62,812 nt of DNA, taken from NCBI GenBank assembly GCA_022574595.1, contig JACZRS010000022.1, positions 1 to 62,812 on the forward strand, in the 5' to 3' direction. Of the stretch, positions 1 to 7,953 are shown piece after piece. The stretch comes from Planctomycetota bacterium (lineage in GTDB: Bacteria; Planctomycetota; Phycisphaerae; Phycisphaerales; SM1A02). The position numbers were made by a program, and so were the translations under genes. Within the stretch, counting starts at the first letter, position 1. Every line of letters starts with the position of its first letter. Below the pieces are notes generated by a model. That model was not told where the DNA came from. It saw only the letters and a program-made list of their open reading frames with translations, and made no database searches.

Positions 1-419
1 CCAAGGCTGGTAAACTGATCGGTCTCAAAGTCGTAAAGAAAGCCTGCAGTACCCAATTCCAGTTTTGTATTGTCGAAGTTACCCACGATCTTCGAGCCGG
101 AGATCGCGTCAGCCTGACTTTGACTGGTACCGTTCGGCATAGGGATTAGTTGGAGCCCATCCTCGGGGGTCCACAACCAGGCAACTTTCGGCCCTATAAT
201 GCAGGCTCTAAACGATCCAACCATCCACCCCTGTTCATTCAAACCAAACGGCAGCATCGGTGGAAATCCCAACGGAGGACATTCATCAACCTGCACGATT
301 GCCGTTACTTCATATCCGCCACATGGAACCTGCGCGCAAACATTATTTGAAGCAGCCAGTAGGCATATCGCCAAGCTAACCAATGTTAGGATTAGATGTT
401 TGTTATTTGTATTACACAT
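1..419 (-). CDS. HAF-repeat secreted protein, 5' part only (window edge)
   Basis: Only the first 139 codons lie in the window; the 3' end runs off the left edge. The product starts with a signal peptide ending near NNVCAQ, followed by the conserved CGGYEVTAIVQ segment and the first HAF-type repeats (motifs such as LNEQGWMVG and ISGSKIVGNF). It is nearly identical to the gene at 1742-3019 at a constant offset of 2600 bp, with about 25 differences in 420 bp counted by eye, 17 of them in the last 120 bp at the gene's 5' end. There it shares bases with the middle paralogue (450-1712) instead. The start at 419 is preceded by ATG-headed heptamers carrying a GAGG Shine-Dalgarno-like core. By analogy with its copies it should end in a dockerin-like tail. 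The function of HAF-repeat extracellular proteins is unknown. Confidence 0.85.
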   Translation of the reverse strand, partial: MCNTNNKHLILTLVSLAICLLAASNNVCAQVPCGGYEVTAIVQVDECPPLGFPPMLPFGLNEQGWMVGSFRACIIGPKVAWLWTPEDGLQLIPMPNGTSQSQADAISGSKIVGNFDNTKLELGTAGFLYDFETDQFTSL

Positions 420-440
420 GGCTCATTCCTCATAACTCAT
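417..440 (-). repeat. ATG heptamer run at gene start
   Basis: On the minus strand an ATG occurs every 7 bases (CAT on plus at 417, 424, 431 and 438), with units of the form ATGAGNN. The last unit is the start codon of the HAF gene and the unit before the penultimate one supplies GAGG as ribosome binding site. The same arrangement precedes the other two HAF genes. Confidence 0.8.
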
Positions 441-449
441 AGCTCTATT

Positions 450-1712
450 TTATACCCAATTACTAAAGAGGATCAGAAGATCCAATGTTGAAACAGTGCA
501 ATCGCCATTTAAGTCGGCGGCACAATCACCGCAATCATCGCAAGGCCCCCACGAGGCAAATAGGATTAGAAGATCGGCCACACTTACTGCACAGTCGCCG
601 TTTAGATCTGCCAGCGGCCCTTTGATCGGCGTTAATATGACAGCTACTGTGTCATTATCCGCATTGAGCGCTCGGGCGACAATCTGGCCACTGTTGTTTA
701 TAGCAGAGGCTTCTCGGATGGTTATGCCAGCGCCCTCAGGAATAAGATCGTTGAGATTGATCATCACTCCTTTATTCCAGACATACGGTTGATTGCTGTT
801 GGGAATATCACTTTGGCCACATTCTCCAATAACAGTCGAGCTATTATTGATATCAATCGCTGCACAACTATCTAAGCCGGGCAGTGTGCCAAGATCGGTA
901 TATTGATTATTTTCCCAAAGGAAAGCCCGAACTAGTATTACTACATCATTCTTGACTACGCCGTAACCAACTACTTGGCGCAGATCATTTATAGCGCTAC
1001 CGTCACTCGTAGAACCTCCAGGAATCGGGGGTAGCAATGTCATTCTGCCAGCTTCCCAGATAAATGCTCTGGCATCAGTAAGTTGTGAATTTCCCATCCA
1101 ACCCACGACCACACCAGCTTCATTTATATCCCATGCAGCGCTTTTTGGTCCGAAGGTTGGTTCAATAATAGTCATTGCCCCATCTTCCCAGATGTAAGCT
1201 TTGCCAAATGGCGTACCATCTGCGGTAAGGCCAACGATTTGGCGTTGGTCGTTTAATGCTGCAACCGAACTAAACGTGCCATCATTAGGCGGGTGGATGA
1301 GGATCAAATCTTCGCCATCTATGAGGAAGGCGCGCGTTCCTCCTATATCACTAATATCGACAGTGCCGACTATCTGCCTATCTGGATGATTGTTAATATC
1401 AATAGCTCGGCTCTGGGAGCTGCCCGGAGGCATTTCAAGAAGTTCCAAACCACTCTCCGGCGTCCACAACCAGGAAACATCCGGACCAATCACACAAGCA
1501 TTGAAGTGGCCAACAACCCAGCCAAGGTCGTTCATGCCATCAGGCACCATACCTGGAAAACCAAACGGCGGACATTCATCACTCTGAATTATCGCCGTAA
1601 CTTCATATCCACCGCAGGGGACTTGCGCGCAAACACTATTTGAAGCGGCAAAGAGGCATATCACTAAACAGGCCGTTGTTAAGACTAGATGTTTGTTACT
1701 TTTATTACTCAT
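450..1712 (-). CDS. HAF-repeat secreted protein with dockerin-like tail
   Basis: A 420-residue predicted secreted protein. Residues 1-30 form a signal peptide ending in SVCAQ. Residues 35-350 hold about six HAF-type repeats, recognisable as INN or IND, then two or three residues, then VVG (for example INDLRQVVGYG) and LGTLPG-like segments; TIGRFAM names this family extracellular repeat, HAF family. Residues 370-420 carry two calcium-loop motifs (DLNGDCAVSVADLL and DLNGDCTVSTLDLL) spaced by GPCDDCGDC, a dockerin-like tail ending in SNWV. It is the middle and most divergent of three tandem paralogues, 30 bp downstream of the 1742-3019 gene on the same strand. ATG heptamers precede the start. 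The role is unknown; export and a calcium-dependent surface or matrix interaction are inferred from the domains. Confidence 0.9.
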   Translation of the reverse strand: MSNKSNKHLVLTTACLVICLFAASNSVCAQVPCGGYEVTAIIQSDECPPFGFPGMVPDGMNDLGWVVGHFNACVIGPDVSWLWTPESGLELLEMPPGSSQSRAIDINNHPDRQIVGTVDISDIGGTRAFLIDGEDLILIHPPNDGTFSSVAALNDQRQIVGLTADGTPFGKAYIWEDGAMTIIEPTFGPKSAAWDINEAGVVVGWMGNSQLTDARAFIWEAGRMTLLPPIPGGSTSDGSAINDLRQVVGYGVVKNDVVILVRAFLWENNQYTDLGTLPGLDSCAAIDINNSSTVIGECGQSDIPNSNQPYVWNKGVMINLNDLIPEGAGITIREASAINNSGQIVARALNADNDTVAVILTPIKGPLADLNGDCAVSVADLLILFASWGPCDDCGDCAADLNGDCTVSTLDLLILFSNWV

Positions 1713-1740
1713 GGCTCATACCTCATAACACATGGCTCAT
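1710..1740 (-). repeat. ATG heptamer run at gene start
   Basis: Five minus-strand ATGs lie at exact 7-base spacing (CAT on plus at 1710, 1717, 1724, 1731 and 1738). The innermost is the start codon of the 450-1712 gene. The unit ATGAGGT gives the GAGG ribosome binding site. The ATG 14 bases upstream opens a five-codon frame whose TGA overlaps the real start codon. Confidence 0.8.
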
Positions 1741-1741
1741 T

Positions 1742-3019
1742 TTATCCCCAATTGCCAAATAAAATAAGCAAATCGGTGGTGGAAACGGTGCAGTTGCCAT
1801 CGAGGTCCGCTGGACAATTACCGCAATCATCACATGGTCCCCAATTGCTAAATAGTAGAAGTAAATCTACGGTACTGACCTGACAATCTCCATTGAGATC
1901 ACCCAGAGTGCCTTTAATAGGGGTTAATAGAACTGCCACTGTGTCATTATCCGCATTGAGCGCTCTGGCGGCAATCTGCCCACTTTCATTTATCGCCTCA
2001 GCTCTTTTGATGTGAAGGTGTGACTCTGGTGGGAGCAGATCATCGAGCTCTGTCATCTCACCATCTCTCCAAACGAATGCTGTGTCAGGCAGTTTGTTGT
2101 TTTGAAGATCCCGGGACCAACCTACAATTGTTCCGTCATCATTTAGCCCTTTAAGTGCCAACGAGGCGTACCCGTCGAGCATCCCCACATCGGTCCACTT
2201 GCCAGCTTCCCAGAGAAATCCCCCGCTAATGAATCCAAGTGGATGGTCTTCATTGAACTGACCGGTGACGGCGAGTTGAAGGCTAGTATTGATTTCGTTT
2301 CCCTGGCTCCTAAATCCGCCGGGTATAGGTGGCAGCTCGATGACGTTTCCCTTATCCCAGATAAACGCATGAGCGTCTGTAATGAGTGAACTTCCCATCC
2401 AGCCTGTGACGATGCCATTGTCGTTGATATCTTTAGGGTCGCTATTGAGAGTTTTAAAGTCAGGGTTGATATCTATCATTTCTCCGTTGTGCCAGATGAA
2501 CGCTTGCGGTATTGGAACTTCGCCTCCTCCCCAGAAGCCTACAATTTCACCCTTATTATTTATTGCGCGAGCTTCTGACCTATTTCCGCCTGGAAGAATA
2601 CCAAGGCTGGTAAACTCATCGGTCTCAATGTCGTAAAGAAAGCCTGCTGTACCCAATTCCAGTTTCGTATTGTCGAAGTTACCCACGATCTTCGAGCCGG
2701 AGATCGCGTCAGCCTGACTTTGACTCGTACCGTTCGGCATAGGGATTAGTTGGAGCCCATCCTCGGGTGTCCACAACCAGGCAATTTTCGGCCCTATAAT
2801 GCAGGCTCTAAACGATCCAACCATCCACCCCTGTTCATTCAAACCAAACGGCAGCATCGGTGGAAATCCCAACGGAGGACATTCATCAACCTGCACTATT
2901 GCCGTCACTTCATATCCACCGCAGGGAACTTGAGCGCGAACATTGTTTGAAGCGGCTAGTAGGCATATCGCCAAGCTAACCAATGTTACGATTAGCTGCT
3001 TGTTACTTTTACTACTCAT
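1742..3019 (-). CDS. HAF-repeat secreted protein with dockerin-like tail
   Basis: A 425-residue predicted secreted protein. A signal peptide (residues 1-30, ending NNVRAQ) is followed by HAF-type repeats over residues 60-360 with cores such as INNKGEIVGF, INDNGIVTGW and LNDDGTIVGW, then a dockerin-like tail (residues 375-425) with two calcium loops, DLNGDCQVSTVDLL and DLDGNCTVSTTDLL, ending GNWG. It is the first gene of the tandem set and the near-identical partner of the partial gene at the left edge. The tail region keeps high nucleotide similarity to the 450-1712 paralogue while the repeat region differs more, as expected if recombination acts on the ends. Export is inferred from the signal peptide; biological function is unknown. 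Confidence 0.9.
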   Translation of the reverse strand: MSSKSNKQLIVTLVSLAICLLAASNNVRAQVPCGGYEVTAIVQVDECPPLGFPPMLPFGLNEQGWMVGSFRACIIGPKIAWLWTPEDGLQLIPMPNGTSQSQADAISGSKIVGNFDNTKLELGTAGFLYDIETDEFTSLGILPGGNRSEARAINNKGEIVGFWGGGEVPIPQAFIWHNGEMIDINPDFKTLNSDPKDINDNGIVTGWMGSSLITDAHAFIWDKGNVIELPPIPGGFRSQGNEINTSLQLAVTGQFNEDHPLGFISGGFLWEAGKWTDVGMLDGYASLALKGLNDDGTIVGWSRDLQNNKLPDTAFVWRDGEMTELDDLLPPESHLHIKRAEAINESGQIAARALNADNDTVAVLLTPIKGTLGDLNGDCQVSTVDLLLLFSNWGPCDDCGNCPADLDGNCTVSTTDLLILFGNWG

Positions 3020-3040
3020 GGCTCATACCTCATAACTCAT
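3017..3040 (-). repeat. ATG heptamer run at gene start
   Basis: Minus-strand ATGs at exact 7-base spacing (CAT on plus at 3017, 3024, 3031 and 3038), units ATGAGTT, ATGAGGT, ATGAGCC, then the start codon. The run abuts the dispersed palindrome at 3042-3066. Confidence 0.8.
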
Positions 3041-3041
3041 G

Positions 3042-3066
3042 TTGCTCGGAATCCGCCGAGGCGGGG
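3042..3066. repeat. Dispersed palindromic repeat, family P1
   Basis: Contains the core TTGCTCGGAATCCGCC followed by a partner arm (GAGGCGGGG). The same core occurs at 53216-53240 in direct orientation and at 8136-8159 in inverted orientation, always between genes. Confidence 0.7.
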
Positions 3067-3339
3067 CTTCCTCCAAGCCTCATCCTCAGGCAAATAGGGA
3101 AATGCTGTACTTATTCTACGAGAAACTGGGCTAATTAGGCTAACAAAAACATCTTTTTATAGATGAAATTATTTTGGCTTATCAATCAGGGATAACACTC
3201 AGATAACAAGGCTTCAAGGCAGTTTGTCAAGAAAACTGTCAGTAAAACCGTCAGTAAAAGCGTACGTAAAACTGTACCTAAACACTGACAAGAAGTTGAC
3301 AATCCCCTGGTTATTGAGGTGATTGGCGGGGATCCCTGC

Positions 3340-3375
3340 TTTGAACGCTTCCCTATCGGGGCGCGGCTAAACATG
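3340..3375. repeat. Dispersed palindromic repeat, family P2
   Basis: On the minus strand it reads GTTTAGCCGCG, a variable stem, then GAAGCGTT. Similar elements are at 10363-10398 (same orientation) and 52387-52422 (opposite orientation). The flanks are conserved and the middle varies, as in intergenic hairpin elements. Confidence 0.6.
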
Positions 3376-3438
3376 TTAATGCCAATATTGAATAGATTTT
3401 CTTAACTAATGCCTAGTGCCTTCTTCTCTAAGAACCCG

Positions 3439-3463
3439 CACGGATTGCTATCCGTGGGCGTCG
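3439..3463. repeat. Dispersed palindromic repeat, family P3
   Basis: CACGGAT, a TGCT loop, ATCCGTG, then GGCGTCG. An identical unit starts the tandem array at 41360-41475, and a half unit is present near 58404. Confidence 0.7.
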
Positions 3464-3610
3464 AAGGGTTGTTGCCGTGTTGCAATTTAAGAAACCCACG
3501 GATTGCCGGCCGGAATATGGCGGAGGGGATAAGAGAAGACCCTCACCTCGCCACGCCGAGTCCTCCATAAGGCGGATCTGCCTGAGGCATGATCGCCTAT
3601 GGAGACCTAG

Positions 3611-3631
3611 CCCTCTCCCATGGGGAGAGGG
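3611..3631 (-). terminator. Inverted repeat downstream of FG-GAP/UnbV gene, possible terminator
   Basis: CCCTCTCCC and GGGAGAGGG arms flank a very short loop, about 35 bases past the stop of the 3665-5377 gene on its transcript. There is no clear U tract, so it could equally be a dispersed inverted repeat. Confidence 0.35.
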
Positions 3632-3664
3632 GATAAGAAGTAGGGAGCCATGGGCGTCGGTTTG

Positions 3665-5377
3665 TTACTTACACGGACCCCAATTTCCGAAGAGTATTAG
3701 TAGGTCGTTTGTGCTGACGATTCCGTTCCCGTCGAGATCGGCTGGGCCATCTGTTCCCCATTGCGAAAATAGTACATTGATATCAATTAATCCTATGACA
3801 CCGTCGCCATTCAAATCGCCAATAGGTGCGCAATCGCTATGCCAAACGGTCAGAACTTGATCGGCCGCTACGTTTATTAGGGTTTGTTGAGTGCCGTCTG
3901 GCCAATTTATAGTTATGCTGTCCACTGAATCTGCTCTGCCAAGGCCGAACATTGCCTCGGCAGGCTCCTGGCCAAGGAAACTTGTTCCAGCGCTAATCAG
4001 ACGCATCATCGTGTGATTAGCTACGTCAGCGTGTACGGTTGTGCCGATCGCTCGACTATTAGGCCCGTACATTCTAGGTTTGATCACCAAATAATGATTA
4101 TTTCCAGCCTCTTGGCCCAGTTGGTTTTCCATTACTCGCAGTGGACCTTCGACACATGTTTGCACCAAGTCAAGATCACCATCGCGGTCAATATCTAGTG
4201 CGATTAGCGAGCTTCCGCTGTAGGTGTCGTCAAAGCCCACCTCGGCAGATACGTCTGCGAACGTGACTGGATCACCACCTTGATTAAGGAAGAACTTGGA
4301 TTCGTCATTAATCCATGGCCCATTAAAGTAACCATTGGTTACAGCAAGATCGAGTAACCCGTCATTATCACAATCGAGAAAAGTCGCTCCCCATCCAAAG
4401 GATGTGTCTTGGACACCCGCTTGTACTGCGACTTCGCTAAACGAGATAACATTGTCACTGTAATCATTGCGATATAGGAGGTTGTGTTTATCATTTGTAG
4501 TGATCTCGGTAACATAGATGTCTAGATCACCATCGTTGTCATAGTCGCCGATCACAACACCCATGTCATTCCATTCCTGATTAACTCCAGCATCAGCGGC
4601 TATGTCAATGAATGATAAATTCTGCTGGTTCAGCCACAAGTGGTTTTCATAGAAATCGATAGTCCAAAATAAGTCCATCCAACCGTCACGATTGAAATCG
4701 TGCGCGATCGGCTGCCAATGTCCGGCCGCCGCTCCGCCTATACCGCATGATAGGCTTATATCGGTGAAGGTCCCGTTCTGATTGTTTAAGAAAAGCCGAG
4801 CCTCTCCAGACCAAATTCCAGTGAACAAGTCAAGGTAGCCATCGTTGTTAATGTCGGCAGCGCAAAGCCCAGAGCGATGATGATTAGTAGTGAATATGAG
4901 ATCATCAGTAAAACCTGCTATGGAAGTTACATCCTCGAATTGCGCATTATCTGTTTGGCGATAAAGTCTAAGCGTCATGACATCAACGCAGCTTTCATCA
5001 CTTAAGTGATAGCAATCGCCGGTTACAAACAGGTCCAAGAGATGATCACCGTCATAATCAAGCCAAAGCGCAGCTCGATTATTTAAAATAGACGCTAGGC
5101 CTGCTTCTTTGGCGATCTCTTCAAACTGACCTCCACCGAGATTGCGATAGAGTTGATCGGGTACGCCTTGAGCATTCGGAACGAACAGATCAATGTCGCC
5201 ATCGTTATCGAAATCAGACGCTGCAACTCCCCCACCCAGCCCTTCTGCCATTTGATATGACAGTATCCCTCGTTCCTGCGCGTTTTCTATGAACGTCACC
5301 TGCCCCAGCGCATCAGGCGTAGGGCTGCAACAAATTGCAGCAACCACCATGATTCTATTACTCAACTTGAGCCGCAT
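3665..5377 (-). CDS. FG-GAP/VCBS and ASPIC/UnbV protein with dockerin-like tail
   Basis: A 570-residue predicted secreted protein. The frame is open upstream to 5485, but the ATG at 5377 is preceded by GGGAGAAAG at good spacing and begins a signal peptide (MRLKLSNRIMVVAAICC). Residues 25-400 hold repeated VCBS/FG-GAP calcium motifs of the type DFDNDGDIDLF, DYDNDGDLDIY and DIDRDGDLDLV, a probable beta-propeller. Residues 420-510 match the ASPIC/UnbV domain (RAIGTTVHA, then SAGTSFLGQE, then FGLGRADSVDSITINWPDG). A dockerin-like tail follows with two calcium loops, ending NWGPCK. It is a single-gene unit downstream of a fossil dockerin end. Such proteins are common and mostly uncharacterised in planctomycetes. 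Confidence 0.9.
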   Translation of the reverse strand: MRLKLSNRIMVVAAICCSPTPDALGQVTFIENAQERGILSYQMAEGLGGGVAASDFDNDGDIDLFVPNAQGVPDQLYRNLGGGQFEEIAKEAGLASILNNRAALWLDYDGDHLLDLFVTGDCYHLSDESCVDVMTLRLYRQTDNAQFEDVTSIAGFTDDLIFTTNHHRSGLCAADINNDGYLDLFTGIWSGEARLFLNNQNGTFTDISLSCGIGGAAAGHWQPIAHDFNRDGWMDLFWTIDFYENHLWLNQQNLSFIDIAADAGVNQEWNDMGVVIGDYDNDGDLDIYVTEITTNDKHNLLYRNDYSDNVISFSEVAVQAGVQDTSFGWGATFLDCDNDGLLDLAVTNGYFNGPWINDESKFFLNQGGDPVTFADVSAEVGFDDTYSGSSLIALDIDRDGDLDLVQTCVEGPLRVMENQLGQEAGNNHYLVIKPRMYGPNSRAIGTTVHADVANHTMMRLISAGTSFLGQEPAEAMFGLGRADSVDSITINWPDGTQQTLINVAADQVLTVWHSDCAPIGDLNGDGVIGLIDINVLFSQWGTDGPADLDGNGIVSTNDLLILFGNWGPCK

Positions 5378-5660
5378 ATGTCTTTCTCCCACATCGGCGA
5401 TAGCGCTTACGGCAGTTCTTGGCCGCTGGACACCCTTGTGCAATAAAGCCGGACAGATTTTACCTGTAGAAACCAGAAATAACAAAGAGATTTTGAAAAT
5501 TTGTAGAAAGCCTGCAAATAGCCTTAGGTAGCTAAATTAGAGCTCCGGATACCCATATACCTAAATGGAGTGATCGTCAACCTGCTATTGATTGGACATC
5601 ACTCCAGGCTAGGATGCCGTTGGAATCGGAAGTCCGCTACTCGATGCCATCCCCAATAAT

Positions 5661-5690
5661 GCCTAGTGCCTAATACCTAATGCCTAGTGC
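5661..5690. repeat. GCCTAAT/GCCTAGT heptamer repeat
   Basis: Four units with period 7: GCCTAGT, GCCTAAT, ACCTAAT, GCCTAGT, then a partial unit. A shorter version is at 3411-3420, and the first unit recurs in diverged form at 26190. Confidence 0.7.
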
Positions 5691-5700
5691 CTTCTTATTA

Positions 5701-5760
5701 TTAACACAGCCCCCAATTGGCGAAGAGTTTAACGACTTCCAATGGTAAACATTCGGCAAT
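5701..5760 (-). pseudogene. Fossil 3' end of a dockerin-tail gene
   Basis: Read on the minus strand, the frame ends KLFANWGLC followed by TAA, matching the LFANWGPC terminus of the intact dockerin-tail genes here. The plus-strand bases around 5708 (CCCCCAATTGGCGAAGAG) are the same as the 3' ends at 24538 and 58549. Upstream of this short match the frame shows no dockerin loop, so only the last dozen codons survive. It lies beside a heptamer run, suggesting insertion or recombination debris. Confidence 0.55.
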
Positions 5761-5897
5761 TTCACAGTGAGAGACCAATGCCCTTGCGAAATGAGCCTAT
5801 TGGGACTTATATCCAGCATACTATTGCGTGCAATCTGAAGGAGCTTTTGGATTCACCTTTATGTGTGTAGTATGTCCTTTCCCACAGGAGATGATCT

Positions 5898-6239
5898 ATG
5901 ACGTACATCGTTGCTGAGCCTTGCATCAAATGCAAATACACCGATTGCGTAGAAGTGTGCCCGGTTGATGCATTTCGCGAGGGGGCAAACTGTCTTGTAA
6001 TAGACCCTGATATATGCATTGACTGCGATCTGTGCGTACCCGAGTGTCCAGTCCAGGCGATATTCTCGGAGGATGATCTGCCCGAGAAGTGGACTGAATA
6101 TCTGGAGTTGAATGTTCGGCTTGCAACCGAATGGCCTGAAATCTCAAGCACCAAAGATGAGTTGCCGGAAGCGGATGAATTTAAGGATGTCGATGATAAG
6201 CGCCATCTCCTGGATGAAAGCCCTGGTAACGCGAGCTAG
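5898..6239 (+). CDS. fdxA: 7Fe ferredoxin (3Fe-4S plus 4Fe-4S), FdxA type
   Basis: A 113-residue soluble electron carrier. The first cluster region has C9, C12, C17 and C21-Pro; the second has C40, C43, C46 and C50-Pro, in the CIKCKYTDC and CIDCDLC contexts typical of FdxA/Azotobacter FdI ferredoxins. The family usually has VDCF after the first cluster; here it is VDAF, so the non-ligand Cys next to the clusters is Ala25. The acidic C-terminal half ([11 protein letters not shown]) also matches the family. An AGGAG lies just upstream of the ATG. It is followed 50 bp later by the pterin dehydratase gene on the same strand. A ferredoxin-NADP reductase gene is about 4 kb away, a possible redox partner by inference. 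Confidence 0.93.
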   Translation: MTYIVAEPCIKCKYTDCVEVCPVDAFREGANCLVIDPDICIDCDLCVPECPVQAIFSEDDLPEKWTEYLELNVRLATEWPEISSTKDELPEADEFKDVDDKRHLLDESPGNAS

Positions 6240-6289
6240 ACACTTCGAAGTGCAAACTCGCCCTGATGACAAAACGAAACGAGGTTTAC

Positions 6290-6637
6290 ATGACATCTGA
6301 ACTGGCCAGTAAGGAATGCGTACCCTGTAAGGGCGGCACACCGCCGCTGCCTCCGGACCAGATACAGGCACTCCTGGGTGAACTGGACGAATGGACGGTC
6401 CAACAGGAGTATCACCTCACCAAGTCATTTGACTTTCCCGATTTCGTAACGGCCCTGGATTTTGTCAATCGGATCGGAGAAATCGCGGAGCAGCAGCAGC
6501 ATCATCCTGACATCTTTCTCGCCTGGGGTAAAGTTAGAGTGGAGTTATGGACTCACAAGATTAAGGGACTGACCGAGAGTGATTTTATTCTTGCCGCCAG
6601 AGTCGATGCCGCGCTCGCGAAGTCCGACGCAGATTGA
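6290..6637 (+). CDS. phhB: Pterin-4a-carbinolamine dehydratase
   Basis: A 115-residue protein of the PCD/DCoH family, which dehydrates 4a-hydroxytetrahydropterin and so recycles the cofactor of aromatic amino acid hydroxylases. The family signature is visible: HHPD at residues 71-74 and WTH at 87-89, with the conserved KSFDFPDFVTALDFVNRI helix before them. The frame opens at 6266, but the ATG at 6290 has GAGG five bases upstream and matches family length. It lies 50 bp downstream of fdxA and may be co-transcribed. No hydroxylase is in the window, so the exact substrate context is not shown. It converges with the broken phosphatase gene. Confidence 0.9.
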   Translation: MTSELASKECVPCKGGTPPLPPDQIQALLGELDEWTVQQEYHLTKSFDFPDFVTALDFVNRIGEIAEQQQHHPDIFLAWGKVRVELWTHKIKGLTESDFILAARVDAALAKSDAD

Positions 6638-6729
6638 GCATAGTTTCGGCGACGACACGCGAGACTTGGGCCAAGAGTTTGACTTTCGTGCAACGCATAT
6701 TCTCCGCCATCTGCCAGATGAAACTTTGG

Positions 6730-7428
6730 TTAATCTTTGGAGACGGAGAGCGGCCCAGCGTCGTTGAAAAGTCCAGTTTGCAAATTCGGTGGCAGATGAC
6801 CGACGTCGCCCACGGAAAGGATTTTGAAACTCCCGTCCGCCTTGATGCGAATCACGGTGATGCTTCAGTTGCCCACGGACATCATGAGCCACGAATGTGG
6901 ATCGACACCCTGGACCCGGGTTACCAGATATCGAATCACATTGCCGTGGCACACAAGGATTTCGTGGCGGTCTTCTTCCGGCGACGGTACGAAGAACTCT
7001 TTGAATGCCTGTTCCAACTGAGCCTCGCATTCGGCAGCTTCTCCCGGTTCCAGCCCTTCCATGATGTCTTGGCGCCACGTGGTGGGCGTACACTCACGCA
7101 GTATGCGCGTTTTCTGCAAGTCGAGGTGAGGAAACTCTTGGTTAATCACACGTGCGGTCTGACGTGCGCGGGTCATGGTGCTCGCATACAGCGCGTCGAT
7201 CTCGACCGGCAGCCTGCGCAGTCTTGCACCCACCAGACGCGCCTGCGCCACACCCAGAGGCAACAGCGCCTTGCCAACATCGGGATCGGCATCATCTTTG
7301 TAATCGTAGAAACCGTGACGAACCAGGTAGATGGTGCGCACGCCATCGCCTTCGTCCTCGTCCTCGGTCAGCGACGGCACAGCACCCAACAACAACAGTA
7401 GCAAGAGCGTGATGGTTGTAATCTTCAT
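6730..7428 (-). pseudogene. Histidine phosphatase (PGAM5-like), interrupted by one in-frame TGA
   Basis: A phosphoglycerate-mutase-fold phosphatase. The reading frame from ATG 7428 (AGGA upstream) has a hydrophobic signal-like N-terminus, the catalytic VRHG motif near residue 37, and a second catalytic CHGN near residue 160. At codon 188 (6865-6867) the frame meets TGA, but in the same frame it continues for 44 more codons encoding SITVIRIKADGSF and VGDVGHLPP, the normal C-terminal strand and tail of PGAM5-type enzymes, ending at TAA 6730-6732. Homologues have Gly or Cys at the TGA position. So the gene has a single nonsense codon, a sequencing error, readthrough, or less likely a selenocysteine. 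The 187-residue product up to TGA keeps both catalytic histidines. Confidence 0.75.
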
Positions 7429-7560
7429 GCCAACATCCTAAGTGATTGTAGTAATGTGATCTACGGGTAACGCTCGGGCCTCCCAAAAATAAGCCTCTCA
7501 GGACTTGTTCCGTGTATACGGACCACGATGGGGCTGCGCGTGCCTGTGCGACTTCCTATC

Positions 7561-7953
7561 TCACAAAGTGTCGGGCTTGTCGCCTAAGGGCACTGCGTGA
7601 CGCTGAAGATCGTCCAGGTTCACGAACTCAATCGCCGAAATGTGCGTTGCCTCCAGCACCACCGGCGGCGCCACACCTGCATCAAGCGCCTCGCGCCAAC
7701 GATCTATGCATAGGCACCAGCGATCACCTGGCAGAAGCCCGGGAAATCCCATGTCGGGTGTCGCGGTTGTTAGATCGTTGCCCCCGGACTTGGTGAAATC
7801 CAGAAACTCCGCAGTCATCTCGGCGCAGATGATGTGTAGTCCGTGATCGTCAGGCCCCGTCGCACACCGCCCGTTTCGGTAGAATCCGGTCATGGGGCTG
7901 GTGCAGCAACATTGAAGCGGCGTTCCCAGAACATTGTGAGCTTTGCCGGCCAT
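7561..7953 (-). CDS. DUF2237 family protein
   Basis: A 130-residue cytosolic protein that closely follows the DUF2237 (COG3651) pattern: NVLGTPLQ, then CCxSPMTGFYRNGRC, GLHIICAEMT, GNDLTTATPDMGFPGL and PGDRWCLC, ending in VVLEATH and a hydrophilic tail. The recurrent Cys residues (CCCTSP, RCATG, WCLC) could bind a metal, but no function is established for the family. GAGGAG sits 6 bases before the ATG. It is transcribed toward the histidine phosphatase gene, with about 130 empty bases between them. Confidence 0.88.
   Translation of the reverse strand: MAGKAHNVLGTPLQCCCTSPMTGFYRNGRCATGPDDHGLHIICAEMTAEFLDFTKSGGNDLTTATPDMGFPGLLPGDRWCLCIDRWREALDAGVAPPVVLEATHISAIEFVNLDDLQRHAVPLGDKPDTL

Larger units (their letters stand above)
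3067..3664. other. Intergenic region with repeat remnants, no gene seen
   Basis: About 600 bases between the HAF gene start and the stop of the FG-GAP gene. The stretch 3225-3290 has short imperfect repeats around CAGTAAAAC/CGTAAAAC. 3340-3375 is a family P2 palindrome, 3411-3417 starts a GCCTAGT heptamer, 3439-3463 is a family P3 palindrome, 3566-3600 contains a GGCGGATCTGC element also seen near 26148, and 3611-3631 is an inverted repeat. No credible coding frame was found. Confidence 0.6.
5378..5897. other. Intergenic region with heptamers and fossil gene end
   Basis: Contains the open but probably untranslated 5' extension of the FG-GAP gene (5378-5485), a heptamer run at 5661-5690 and a dockerin gene-end fossil at 5701-5760. 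The GGAG ribosome binding site of the ferredoxin gene lies at its right end. Nothing else was recognised. Confidence 0.5.

Noticed and set aside
5378-5485. Upstream extension of the FG-GAP/UnbV protein
   Set aside because: A strong ribosome binding site and a signal peptide begin at 5377; the extension is hydrophilic and would bury the signal sequence.
6634-7401. Long plus-strand open frame (255 codons) opposite the histidine phosphatase
   Set aside because: The minus strand carries clear VRHG and CHGN motifs and a ribosome binding site; the plus frame has no recognisable domain and overlaps the dehydratase gene end.
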